The notes under the pieces were generated by a model. That model did not search any database and was not told the origin of the DNA. It saw only the letters and a list, made by a program, of their open reading frames with translations. A stretch of 43,863 nucleotides of DNA from Saccharicrinis sp. GTDB lineage: Bacteria; Bacteroidota; Bacteroidia; Bacteroidales; Marinilabiliaceae. Of this stretch, positions 8,236 through 16,145 are shown piece after piece; position 1 is the first letter of the stretch; every line of letters begins with the position of its first letter. A program made the position numbers and the translations under genes. The stretch spans positions 1-43,863 of the forward strand of contig JAGXIP010000106.1 in assembly GCA_024635585.1 (NCBI GenBank), given 5' to 3'.

Positions 8236-8325
8236 CCCCCTCCGTCTTCCCCGAAGGGGGAGGGCATGGAACCGAGCAGAGGTTGAGCATCATCCCAGAC
8301 CTGTCGGCGTCTTTGGACCCGACAG
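8236..8325. repeat. GC-rich structured spacer between cydB and the small downstream gene
   Basis: Two hairpins can be drawn: CCCTCC (8238-8243) with GGAGGG (8259-8264), and CTGTCGG (8301-8307) with CCGACAG (8319-8325). The segment is more GC-rich than its surroundings and has no T-run, so it does not look like a terminator. It may be a dispersed genomic repeat or an mRNA processing element; neither can be tested here. Confidence 0.4.
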
Positions 8326-8410
8326 CGTCGATAAGGCGAGAGAAAGCGTTAAGTGAAGAGCAGAATAAGTTAAGTAATGCGGAATACCTATATAGAAAAA
8401 AATAATTATC

Positions 8411-8554
8411 ATGACATACTTACACGAAATATTATGGTACCTCAGCTGGCCTGTTGTAATTGTAATCAGTTGGCAAGCTGTAAAATGGGCACTCAATAAG
8501 TTTGAGAAAGCAAATAAGGAAAATGCAAAATCGGAAGAGTTTTACGATATTTGA
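8411..8554 (+). CDS. 47-residue single-span membrane protein, candidate cytochrome bd small subunit (CydX-like)
   Basis: A short ORF starting at the ATG of 8411 and ending in TGA at 8552-8554. It begins MTYLHEILWYLSWPVVIVIS, giving one transmembrane helix at about residues 7-27 with several Trp/Tyr, followed by a basic stretch (KWALNKFEKANK) and an acidic tail ending EEFYDI. Known CydX subunits are 30-50 residues with one N-terminal helix and a charged C-terminal tail, encoded just after cydB. The layout matches, but I cannot show sequence homology. It is the last gene of the operon, just before a bidirectional terminator, and convergent with pssA. Confidence 0.6.
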   Translation: MTYLHEILWYLSWPVVIVISWQAVKWALNKFEKANKENAKSEEFYDI

Positions 8555-8559
8555 TAGGA

Positions 8560-8605
8560 AAAAAAAGGATAACATCCCGCAAAAGCTGCATGCTATCCTT
8601 TTTTT
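8560..8605. terminator. Bidirectional terminator between the cyd operon and pssA
   Basis: AAAAAAAGGATA (8560-8571) pairs perfectly with TATCCTTTTTTT (8594-8605) around a 22-nt loop. A T-run follows the stem on either strand, so it can stop transcription from both convergent sides. Confidence 0.75.
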
Positions 8606-8618
8606 CAATTTATTCCTT

Positions 8619-9344
8619 TCACTTCGTCGTCATTAACTTCACCAGCGAAAACAAAACATACAGGGCAATAGTCACTGCTATGCCGCCCATGCCCATCCAT
8701 ATCAGAAAGAACAGACTGGCCAGCAACAAGATATACTTATCGGCATTGCCTTTTAAACCGAAGCTCTTAAATTTTAAGGAAAACATGGGTATTTCCGATA
8801 TCAATAAAAAGGAGAAAATGGGTACAAAAGATAGCAGTATCCATTGGTGTTGTACCATCTCGAACAACCATCCGCTACCTGTGTCGAAAACAAAAGCTAG
8901 CGAAGCTAAAAACATACCTGTTGCCGTGGTAGTAAGCCCTATAAAACTATCTGACTGCCGGGTATCAACATTAAACTTGGCCAAACGCAAGCCCGAAAAT
9001 ACGGTGGCGACAAAGGGCGAAAGAATCAAAGCTTGCACCTCAAAGGATTGCTGAAAAATGTCGGCATCGAAACTACCCAGCATCACATGTTTTATCATCA
9101 TATGCAACATCTCCATGGGAGCCAATCCAAAACTCACCAAATCGGCCAACGAATCCAACTCCTTACCCATGGGCGAATAAGCTTTTAGCATCCGCGCTGC
9201 AAAGCCATCCATAAAATCAAAAAGCGAACTTAAAAAAAGCAATAAGGCTGCCTCGGCCAACAGACCGTGAAAGGCGGCAAAAACGCTCAGCGTTCCACTT
9301 AATAAATTAAGGCTAGTGATAAAATTGGGGATATGTTTTTTCAT
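8619..9344 (-). CDS. pssA: CDP-diacylglycerol--serine O-phosphatidyltransferase
   Basis: Membrane enzyme joining serine to CDP-diacylglycerol to make phosphatidylserine, the precursor of phosphatidylethanolamine. 241 residues, about seven hydrophobic helices. The CDP-alcohol phosphotransferase motif is complete: D43-x2-D46-G-x2-A50-R51-x8-G60-x3-D64-x3-D68 (within FDFMDGFAAR and GKELDSLAD). The N-terminus, HIPNFITSLNLLSG, is typical of PssA rather than PgsA. Convergent with the cytochrome bd operon and separated from it by a bidirectional terminator. Another CDP-alcohol transferase specificity is possible but less likely. Confidence 0.88.
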   Translation of the reverse strand: MKKHIPNFITSLNLLSGTLSVFAAFHGLLAEAALLLFLSSLFDFMDGFAARMLKAYSPMGKELDSLADLVSFGLAPMEMLHMMIKHVMLGSFDADIFQQSFEVQALILSPFVATVFSGLRLAKFNVDTRQSDSFIGLTTTATGMFLASLAFVFDTGSGWLFEMVQHQWILLSFVPIFSFLLISEIPMFSLKFKSFGLKGNADKYILLLASLFFLIWMGMGGIAVTIALYVLFSLVKLMTTK

Positions 9345-9353
9345 GGGTATGAG

Positions 9354-9392
9354 TTCAAAGTTTAAAGTTAAAAAGTTAAAAGTTAAAAGTTG
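9354..9392. repeat. Short tandem repeat of AAAGTTAA-type units
   Basis: About five imperfect copies of AAAGTTAA/AAAGTTTA in the short spacer just upstream of pssA on the minus strand. Low-complexity, prone to slippage; no promoter match was seen in it. Confidence 0.6.
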
Positions 9393-9404
9393 AGCGTTTG
9401 GGTT

Positions 9405-9869
9405 TTATGTGACTTGAATTCCATTTTCAGATGCGATTGATTCAATTATCTGTTTTATGCTTTGAACTCGATTATAATTATCCGTTGGAATTTCCAAAAT
9501 TACAGGACAGTTGTCAGTTTTTGTTATTTTATATTGGGCAACGTTGTATTCTATTGATTTTATTTCATTCCACTTTACAGTTTTTCCTTTTTTAAAGGCA
9601 TCATGTTTGAGGTGAAGTTTGTCTTCATTGATATATATAAAAGCTTTTGCCCCAAATAATCCCAATAACGAAACGCCTGTTCCTTCTATTAAATGTACAA
9701 TTCCGAGTGTTACAAAAACAATAAAATACAACCAATCAAATACTTTAAGGGATTCTTTTTCAGCAATACTAAATGAAATCCAAAAACCAGCGAAAAGAAT
9801 GGCCAATATCCCAAACCCAATCCTGAATTTAGACTTTTTGATTGGCAATAGGTTTATTGTTAATTCCAT
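9405..9869 (-). CDS. Small membrane protein with two transmembrane helices and a PH-like cytoplasmic domain
   Basis: 154 residues, not assigned to a named family with confidence. Two hydrophobic helices lie at about 18-36 and 44-65, after a short N-terminal segment (MELTINLLPIKKSKFR). The remaining C-terminal part has the beta-strand pattern of bacterial PH-like domains: FIYINEDKLHLKH, a KWNEIKSIEYN strand, and a closing helix SIKQIIESIASENG. Bacterial PH-domain membrane proteins often begin this way, but the function is unknown. It lies between pssA and ccoI on the same strand, with 136 bp before ccoI's stop. Confidence 0.7.
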   Translation of the reverse strand: MELTINLLPIKKSKFRIGFGILAILFAGFWISFSIAEKESLKVFDWLYFIVFVTLGIVHLIEGTGVSLLGLFGAKAFIYINEDKLHLKHDAFKKGKTVKWNEIKSIEYNVAQYKITKTDNCPVILEIPTDNYNRVQSIKQIIESIASENGIQVT

Positions 9870-10005
9870 GATGTTATTTTTAAAATAGGTAGATTCATAA
9901 GTGCTGTAAATAGTTAATAAATCTTTAATTATTGAATATAAGTTGCTAATTTTCTTAAAACATTTCCTTAATTACTTTGAGAAAAACAAATACTTTCCAA
10001 AATAA

Positions 10006-12390
10006 TCATTTCAACATCCTCCCCCCCGCCAAACGGGTAGCAAAGGTAGTAAAAGCAACCACCGTTATGGAGCTTACCGGCATTAAAATGGCCGCTACCA
10101 CGGGCGACAGGTTACCGCTTATGGCAAATCCCAACCCTATAACATTATAAAAAAACGAAATTATAAAACTTTGCTTAACTATGATCATACTTTTTTGGGC
10201 AAAGCTTATATATTGATGAAAGTTCTTGAATTTAGAGGCTTCGAGGATGGCATCGCCGGCAGGTGAGAAATGATAAATATCGTCGGCTAACGAAAGTGCC
10301 ACATCGCTGCTCATAAAGGCTCCAGAATCGTTGAGGCCATCGCCAGTCATTAATACTGACTTGTCTTGGCGTTGCAAATCCGTTATAAAATTCATTTTAT
10401 CCTGTGGTTTCTGGTTAAAATGCATCTTGTTGCCATCGAACATGTATATCAGGTTATCCCGCTCTGAATCGTTGTCGCCCGACAGTAGATAAAGATCGTA
10501 CTTACTTTTTAGTTTATCGATAACCTCCTTAACCCCTTGCCTGTATTGGTTGCCTATTTTAAAATATCCTTTTATATTACCATCAATAGACAGATAAACC
10601 GACGAAGTCGTTGGTTCGATTTGTACGGTCTCCAATTGACCAACATATTCTAATGCGCCCAACTTAACGGGCACATCGTTTACCGTGGCATAAATACCTC
10701 GTCCAGGGACTTCGGCATAACCAACTGTTTTGGGAATGTCAACATCGTTATAAAACCTACTTATGGCGGCACTCAAGGGGTGTGTCGATTGCTGAGCCAG
10801 CGAAACTGCCATGGCCAATTCTTCCGGTTTCAAAGGTAAACCTACAAAAGTCACGGTGCTTTCCTCAGGTTTGGTTAGGGTGCCGGTTTTATCGAATACG
10901 ATGGTATCAATCTTGGTCAAGCGTTCAATCACATCCACATTTTTAATGTACAGGCCTTTGTCGCCAAAAATGCGCATGGTACTTCCAAAGGTAAAAGGAA
11001 TGGACAAAGCCAGCGCACAAGGGCAGGCCACAATAAGCACCGAGGTAAACACCAATAGAGCTACTTTAAAGCTGTCGAGATAAAACCAGGCACCAAAAGC
11101 AGCAAGAGCAATAAGGATGATGACGAGGGTGAACTTGCCACTTATTTTATCCACAGCCGAAGTCAGCGATTTGGGGTTAAGCGTATTCTTTTCGCTCTGG
11201 TTCCACAATTGGGTCAGGTGACTTTGTGCCACTTCCTTAACTACTTTTACCGTGATGGCGCCGCCTGTTTGTACCCCGCCTGCATATAAAAAATCGTCCT
11301 TGCTTTTTAGTATTGGCGCCGATTCTCCGGTAACAAAACTATAATCCACCAGGGCAGTTCCTTCCACCAGAGTTGAGTCGGCGGGAATAAGCTCTTTGTT
11401 GCGTATCAGCAGGTAATCGCCCTTTTTTACCTCTTCCAGCAAAACGCTTTCCTCCTGCCCGTTTAGCCTAGTCACTGCCACCGGAAAATAAGATTTATAA
11501 TCCCTGTCGAAAGCCAAGGCCTGATAGGTTTTACTTTGATACCAACGGCCCAGCAGCAAAAAAAACAGGAAGCCCGAAAGACTATCTGAATAACCAGGGC
11601 CAAAGCCCATGAGTACCTCGTAGCTAGTGACAAAAAAGAGAGACAATATGCCTATGGCGATGGGCAAGTCGATATTTACGATACCCTTAACGATGTTTTT
11701 GCCTGCCGAAAGCAAATAATCACTTCCGCTGTAAAACACCAGGGGTATGGTGAGCACGTACATCAGATAATACAGAAAGGTGCCAAAAGAACCCTCGATG
11801 GGTTCGCCATTGAAATATTCAGGTAGGCTATATAGCATTACATTACCAAACACGAAGCCGGCAACCCCTATTTTGTAGAGCAGGTTTTTGTTTTGGCCTT
11901 GTTTTTCTTTGCTGCCATCGAGGCTTTGCAGGGATATATCGGGCACGTAATGGATAGACACCAAAAGCTCTACCAACTGACGCAAGGAAATAATCCGAGT
12001 ATCAAAGCTCACCGTATATTTTTTCTGCACAAAATTTACCGCAGCATGTTTTACGCCTTTGTTTAATTTGCTCAAGTGTTCCAACAACCAAATGCACGAC
12101 ACACAATGTATGCTGGGGATGTAAAACGTGACCTTGGCTATACCCTCTTCAAAAAACTCGTACAACTTCTCTTTTACCTCATCCTTATCGAGATAGGCAT
12201 ACTTGCTCAAATGTGGTGCTTCGTCGAGGCGGATGCCAGGCTGTTTCTGGAACTCATAGTAGCGCTGCATCTTACTGTCGTTGAGCAATTGATACACGGT
12301 GGAACATCCATTACAGCAGAACTTCTGTTCGTTCTGTATAACGGGATACTTACCGCAATCGGCACCGCAATGAATACATTTGTTGGACAT
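10006..12390 (-). CDS. ccoI: Heavy-metal P-type ATPase for cbb3 oxidase maturation (CcoI/FixI type)
   Basis: Copper-translocating P1B ATPase that supplies copper for the CuB site of cbb3 oxidase. 794 residues. It starts with a Cys-rich segment (CIHCGADCG, then FCCNGC), followed by a heavy-metal-associated domain with C96-V-S-C99. The transport site is C456-P-C458 (CPCALALSIPFTFGS), the phosphorylation motif DKTGTLT is at 500-506, and the hinge motif is GDGLNDSGA. The N-terminal Cys cluster plus HMA domain and location at the end of the cco maturation genes (CcoG, CcoH, SafE-like) point to CcoI rather than a detoxifying CopA. Confidence 0.92.
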   Translation of the reverse strand: MSNKCIHCGADCGKYPVIQNEQKFCCNGCSTVYQLLNDSKMQRYYEFQKQPGIRLDEAPHLSKYAYLDKDEVKEKLYEFFEEGIAKVTFYIPSIHCVSCIWLLEHLSKLNKGVKHAAVNFVQKKYTVSFDTRIISLRQLVELLVSIHYVPDISLQSLDGSKEKQGQNKNLLYKIGVAGFVFGNVMLYSLPEYFNGEPIEGSFGTFLYYLMYVLTIPLVFYSGSDYLLSAGKNIVKGIVNIDLPIAIGILSLFFVTSYEVLMGFGPGYSDSLSGFLFFLLLGRWYQSKTYQALAFDRDYKSYFPVAVTRLNGQEESVLLEEVKKGDYLLIRNKELIPADSTLVEGTALVDYSFVTGESAPILKSKDDFLYAGGVQTGGAITVKVVKEVAQSHLTQLWNQSEKNTLNPKSLTSAVDKISGKFTLVIILIALAAFGAWFYLDSFKVALLVFTSVLIVACPCALALSIPFTFGSTMRIFGDKGLYIKNVDVIERLTKIDTIVFDKTGTLTKPEESTVTFVGLPLKPEELAMAVSLAQQSTHPLSAAISRFYNDVDIPKTVGYAEVPGRGIYATVNDVPVKLGALEYVGQLETVQIEPTTSSVYLSIDGNIKGYFKIGNQYRQGVKEVIDKLKSKYDLYLLSGDNDSERDNLIYMFDGNKMHFNQKPQDKMNFITDLQRQDKSVLMTGDGLNDSGAFMSSDVALSLADDIYHFSPAGDAILEASKFKNFHQYISFAQKSMIIVKQSFIISFFYNVIGLGFAISGNLSPVVAAILMPVSSITVVAFTTFATRLAGGRMLK

Positions 12391-12445
12391 GAATTATTAG
12401 ATCAATAGGTCGTTAGGTGATTAGTACGTTAGATTTTGGATTATG
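12391..12445. repeat. Degenerate repeat of GTTAGATGAT-type words
   Basis: The spacer before ccoI contains AGGTCGTTAGGTGATTAGTA and neighbours, variants of words found at 21744-21812 and 43160-43216. It lies inside a same-strand gene string and has no coding content. Confidence 0.5.
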
Positions 12446-12497
12446 AGATTAAAGATTAAAAGATTATGTATGGGGTTATGAGATCTAACTAAAATGC

Positions 12498-13262
12498 TTA
12501 TTCATCACCACTTTGGCAACACGAACCTTTTATGGCTTCTTTTGTGTCTTCCATTCCATTACCGGTTGTTTGCTCTGTTTGCATTTGCGGATGTAGTTTG
12601 TTTTCGGGGGGACTTAAAAAAGGGATGCCTAAACTAAGTCCACGAAGGATGAATATGAGGCCGACAACAACTACCAATACCGGTATCACTTTGTTCACTT
12701 TTTCGCGGATGGCCACGCTAGCCATATTACCCACCAAGGAGATGCCCAGCATCATGGGGATGGTTCCTAGCCCGAACAAAATCATAAATAGCGTACCCGT
12801 TGTTACGTCGCCTGTTCCTATGGCCCCGGCAATGGCCAGATACACCAATCCGCATGGTAGCAAACCATTGAGCTGCCCTATTAAAAATAAGCCCCCGAAC
12901 GATCTTTTTACAAACAGTCGCTGAATACCTTTGCGCACCATACCCACGATGGGAATTTTTTGCGGTTGCACACTTTTAAACAGTGACGGGAGCAATACCG
13001 ACAGAATCATCAATGCTCCCATGGCAACTGAAACCCATTGCTGAAAACCCACCAATGAAAGCCCTTGACCTACCAATCCGAATATGGCACCCATGATACC
13101 ATAAGTGACCGTGCGCCCCAAATTGTACATTATCCCGCTAAGCACTTTCGCACCTATGCCTTTACCATGCAGCGGCAGGCTCAGCGCAATGGGGCCGCAC
13201 ATACCGGCACAATGCAAACTGCCCATTAAGCCTAATACAAATCCAGTTAAGATTATTTCCAT
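12498..13262 (-). CDS. Sulfite exporter TauE/SafE-like (DsbD_2-type) membrane protein of the cco cluster
   Basis: 254 residues with six or more hydrophobic helices. The N-terminus GLMGSLHCAGMCGPIALSLP has the HCAGMCGPI motif characteristic of the SafE-like proteins found with ccoG-ccoH-ccoI; a second family segment is GQLNGLLPCGLVYLAIAGA. The C-terminus ends with CCQSGDE after a soluble stretch. Members are thought to help copper or redox handling in cbb3 assembly, though the biochemical role is not settled. Located between ccoH and ccoI on the same strand with 107 bp before ccoI. Confidence 0.82.
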   Translation of the reverse strand: MEIILTGFVLGLMGSLHCAGMCGPIALSLPLHGKGIGAKVLSGIMYNLGRTVTYGIMGAIFGLVGQGLSLVGFQQWVSVAMGALMILSVLLPSLFKSVQPQKIPIVGMVRKGIQRLFVKRSFGGLFLIGQLNGLLPCGLVYLAIAGAIGTGDVTTGTLFMILFGLGTIPMMLGISLVGNMASVAIREKVNKVIPVLVVVVGLIFILRGLSLGIPFLSPPENKLHPQMQTEQTTGNGMEDTKEAIKGSCCQSGDE

Positions 13263-13391
13263 TTAGTCTTTTTAAGTATCGAGATATAAGTACAAAGTAT
13301 CAAGATAATTGCATTGCCATAATTAACTCTATCCAATGTTGAGGATATTTCCATCGCCACCTCCAGCAACCCTTATGGCCTTTAATTAAGC

Positions 13392-13832
13392 TTATCGCAC
13401 AACAAAATCCTTTGAAACGATAAACTTTTGCGCATCTATCTCCCATGAAATAAATACATTATATCTTCCTTTTATCAATTTGTTAGCAGCAATAAAAACC
13501 ACCTCCTGACCCGATGGAACAATAAGGGTAACATCGTCTTTTTTATCCGACGGCCGATAGAAGTAAATCTTTTTTTCTGAACCTTTGGTGGCCACAGAAG
13601 TTGCCAATTGCACCTGAACACCTAAGGGTCCGTTTTTTATAGAAACACTATCCTTATAAACTGCCGATCGTTTGTCTGTCTCCATTTTCAAAGAATATTC
13701 GGCTCCCTGGCGGTAATAATCCTTGGTAACCAGATCGTTGTTCTCGCCCAACGAAAAAATCACAAAAGAAATTATCCAAACGAAAAATACAACGAAGAAA
13801 ATAAGTATGCCGTGACCCCAGTTAAGTTTCAT
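13392..13832 (-). CDS. ccoH: FixH/CcoH family cbb3 assembly protein
   Basis: 146 residues: one N-terminal transmembrane helix (about 7-28, GILIFFVVFFVWIISFVIFS) followed by a periplasmic beta-rich domain. The segment NNDLVTKDYYRQGAEYSLKM just after the helix is the FixH hallmark. FixH/CcoH is needed for stable assembly of cbb3 oxidase, together with CcoG, CcoI and CcoS. It follows ccoG by 116 bp on the same strand. Confidence 0.88.
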   Translation of the reverse strand: MKLNWGHGILIFFVVFFVWIISFVIFSLGENNDLVTKDYYRQGAEYSLKMETDKRSAVYKDSVSIKNGPLGVQVQLATSVATKGSEKKIYFYRPSDKKDDVTLIVPSGQEVVFIAANKLIKGRYNVFISWEIDAQKFIVSKDFVVR

Positions 13833-13864
13833 GTTCCTTTTTAGTTTTAATACAAATCACAGTG

Positions 13865-13929
13865 TGGCTAAAGCCATTTAAAAAGCAGTTTACGCTGACC
13901 GTCAGCTACCCGCCTGCCGGACGTGCAGG
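13865..13929. repeat. Cluster of three small hairpins between ccoG and ccoH
   Basis: TGGCT-AA-AGCCA (13865-13876), GCTGAC-C-GTCAGC (13894-13906) and CCTGC-N7-GCAGG (13913-13929) follow each other. None has a T-run. They may form an mRNA-stabilising or processing structure, or belong to a dispersed repeat. Confidence 0.4.
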
Positions 13930-13948
13930 AAGCAGACGGCAATATAAT

Positions 13949-15310
13949 TTACTTCTCCCCCCTTGGCCCTATAAAAGTGGCGCTGGTTGTTTCCAGTATC
14001 CTATCCCCAACATATAAACCCAATTCAACAGGTGTGTTTCTGGAACTGATATCTGCTTTAGCCCGTTTGAGGATAATCACGCCGTCAAAACTACCATTTT
14101 CATTTAAATGAATGGGGTGTTCGGACAAATAAAATGAACTGTAGCTTGGTTTTAACACCCTTAGCTTTATCGTTTTAAATCCGTCAGTTTTATTTACAAT
14201 TTTCAGCTGATAGATGTTCGAAATGGTATCGTTAGCCGCTTCCTGGAACATCGTTCCGGGCATCCGCAATAGCGAAGCATCTATTTCTGTGCGTATAGAA
14301 ATGGCGGCCACCAAGGCGGTTAGCAGCACCAGCAAAACCCCGGAATAAGCATAGGTTCGCACGCTTTTAATACTGCTTTTACCCGTTTCAATGCTGTATT
14401 TGGAGGTAAAGCGAATCAGGTTCTTTGGCCGTCCTATCTTTTTCATCACGATATTGCATTCGTCGATACAAGCGGTGCAGTTAACACATTCTAGTTGAGT
14501 GCCGTTTTTAATGTCGATACCTGTAGGGCATACTTCAATGCATGCACCACAATCTATACAGTCGCCTTTCACCTTACGCGGTTCGCCCCGTTTGTAATCG
14601 TAGGCTACAGTTATGGATTTGGAATCTAATAACACGCCCTGCATACGACCGTAAGGGCAAAACATGGTGCACACGCCTTCGCGCAGGTAAGAATATATCC
14701 AAAAGTAAAATCCGGTAACGGCTGCCATGGCGACATATACTTCCCAGTATTCGGCAATGGGGCTTTGCCATATTATCCATAACTGCTCGGGCCCGGTAAA
14801 CCACATGATAAACACGTTGGTAAAAAACAGGGTGACTATGAAAAATAGGATGTATTTTAATGCGATGCTGAGTTTAGTGGGTGTTTTTTTTCGCTTTCCA
14901 CGTTGGTAGTTTCCATGAAAAAAATATTCGATCCGGCGGTAAACCATTTCCATAAAAACGGTATGCGGACAGGCCCATCCGCACCAAAACCTGCCAAAAA
15001 CGGATGTAAAGAGCACGATAAAAATAACCACCGTTGCCATTAGCAGGGCCATAATCTCGGTATCCTGCGAATACACTGTAGCGCCAAACAAATGAAACTT
15101 ACGATTTATCACGTCGATAAGCATAAAAGGCTTACCCCCAATTTTGATGATAGGTGCCAGCACAAAGAATGCCAACAGAAAAATAGCCACCACAGTCCGC
15201 CGGGTGTACCATTTACCTTTGGGCTGCCGTGCTTTTATCCATTTACGCTTTCCCTTGTCGTCGATGTTATCGGGCCGTTCGCGAAAGGTTTTTATTATAG
15301 GGGTTATCAT
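13949..15310 (-). CDS. ccoG: Cytochrome c oxidase accessory protein CcoG (FixG/RdxA)
   Basis: Membrane-bound iron-sulfur protein needed for cbb3 biogenesis, implicated in Cu(II) reduction. 453 residues. About five helices with the conserved WCGWACPHTVFMEMVYR segment, and CTMFCPYGRMQGVLLD. A bacterial-type 2x[4Fe-4S] ferredoxin domain follows: CIDCGACIEVCP and CVNCTACIDECN. The C-terminal periplasmic Ig-like domain (about 340-453) carries the YQLKIVNKT and TIKLRVLKPS strands. First gene of the maturation set, located after an inserted toxin-antitoxin pair that separates it from ccoP. May need its own promoter, but I did not find a clear one. Confidence 0.95.
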   Translation of the reverse strand: MITPIIKTFRERPDNIDDKGKRKWIKARQPKGKWYTRRTVVAIFLLAFFVLAPIIKIGGKPFMLIDVINRKFHLFGATVYSQDTEIMALLMATVVIFIVLFTSVFGRFWCGWACPHTVFMEMVYRRIEYFFHGNYQRGKRKKTPTKLSIALKYILFFIVTLFFTNVFIMWFTGPEQLWIIWQSPIAEYWEVYVAMAAVTGFYFWIYSYLREGVCTMFCPYGRMQGVLLDSKSITVAYDYKRGEPRKVKGDCIDCGACIEVCPTGIDIKNGTQLECVNCTACIDECNIVMKKIGRPKNLIRFTSKYSIETGKSSIKSVRTYAYSGVLLVLLTALVAAISIRTEIDASLLRMPGTMFQEAANDTISNIYQLKIVNKTDGFKTIKLRVLKPSYSSFYLSEHPIHLNENGSFDGVIILKRAKADISSRNTPVELGLYVGDRILETTSATFIGPRGEK

Positions 15311-15492
15311 GGGGTGAAAAAAATATTATAGTTCTTGCAGGACAGTTGCTACGGGATATAAAAAAAATGACCCGAGTGCAGTTCTTATGGTATACATCCG
15401 GGTTCTGTTGATGCTGATGTACACAAAGCAGGCAATACAGTTAATAGCAGTATATGTTACCAATACTTTTACTAAAGTCCATTTGTGTTTTA

Positions 15493-15798
15493 TCACTTTT
15501 CTTTCAAACGATTCTCAATATCCATATTCTGATGTAAAATTCTAACTATCTCAACAACATTACTTTTTGTTTTCCTGTAAAAAACTAGATGAGATTTAAC
15601 CTTTGACATGTTATATCCTGACCGCACGTGATTCATTGGTCTGCCTAAATTGAAGTCTTCTACAATAAACTCTATCTCTTGTATGATAAGATTACGATAC
15701 TTGTCTGCTTGTTCCTTAGACCAATTGCGGTATGTGTAAAGCCATATTTGTTCCAAATCGGAAATAGCACTTTCGCTTATTCGATAATTACAAATCAT
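15493..15798 (-). CDS. parE: ParE/RelE superfamily toxin
   Basis: 101 residues. The N-terminal helix-rich part (ISESAISDLEQIWLYTYRNW, then SKEQADKYRNLI) and the C-terminal strands (SHLVFYRKTKSNVVEIVRIL, then HQNMD) are typical of ParE, a toxin family whose members poison DNA gyrase. Its ATG overlaps the stop of the upstream antitoxin gene (ATGA, 15798-15795), a usual arrangement for type II toxin-antitoxin operons. It lies between ccoP and ccoG, breaking the oxidase gene string. The target has not been shown for this protein. Confidence 0.9.
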   Translation of the reverse strand: MICNYRISESAISDLEQIWLYTYRNWSKEQADKYRNLIIQEIEFIVEDFNLGRPMNHVRSGYNMSKVKSHLVFYRKTKSNVVEIVRILHQNMDIENRLKEK

Positions 15799-16037
15799 AA
15801 ATACTTTTTGTGCAAATCAGCAAGGTGTTTTTCTGCATCAAAATTGTCGATCATAGGACTATTTTCTCCTTCAATCAAAGCATTTCTTAATTCGTTTAAT
15901 TTCTTCTCTTCCGATTCCAAGAGACGCAATGCGGTACGCACAACTTCACTAACAGAACTGTATTTACCTGAAGATACTTCTGAATGAATAAAATTCTCAA
16001 AATGTGGCCCTAACGATATTGAAGTATTTTTTTCCAT
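15795..16037 (-). CDS. parD: ParD-family antitoxin (ribbon-helix-helix)
   Basis: 80 residues from the ATG at 16037. I prefer this start over one at 16085 because MEKNTSISLGPHFENFIHSE is the usual ParD beginning, and a promoter lies just upstream. The N-terminal strand plus helices (SVSEVVRTALRLLESEEKK) form the RHH DNA-binding fold; the C-terminal tail (DAEKHLADLHKKYL) should wrap the toxin. ParD proteins autorepress their operon. Overlaps parE by 4 bp. Confidence 0.88.
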   Translation of the reverse strand: MEKNTSISLGPHFENFIHSEVSSGKYSSVSEVVRTALRLLESEEKKLNELRNALIEGENSPMIDNFDAEKHLADLHKKYL

Positions 16038-16054
16038 AGGATTAAATTTTATTT

Positions 16055-16086
16055 CGAAATTACCAAACCTTGTTAACAAAGTCAAA
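16055..16086 (-). promoter_or_regulatory. Candidate promoter of the parDE pair
   Basis: On the minus strand TTTG (16086-16083) is followed after 20 bp by TAATTTCG (16062-16055), one base off the -7 consensus TAnnTTTG. Transcription would start about 10 nt before the ParD start codon chosen here, so the module may be transcribed independently of the oxidase operon. Confidence 0.4.
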
Positions 16087-16145
16087 TTTTCTAATGTTTT
16101 TCAATATACCTTAATCTGCCATAGAAACAACAATTCAATACCCAC

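Noticed and set aside
8217..8405. 62-codon ORF overlapping the end of cydB
   Set aside because: It overlaps cydB and then reads through the GC-rich hairpin spacer; the real small gene is at 8411-8554.
15370..15402. Hairpin upstream of ccoG as a regulatory element
   Set aside because: Only a five-base ACCCG/CGGGT pairing with a long loop; too weak to call.
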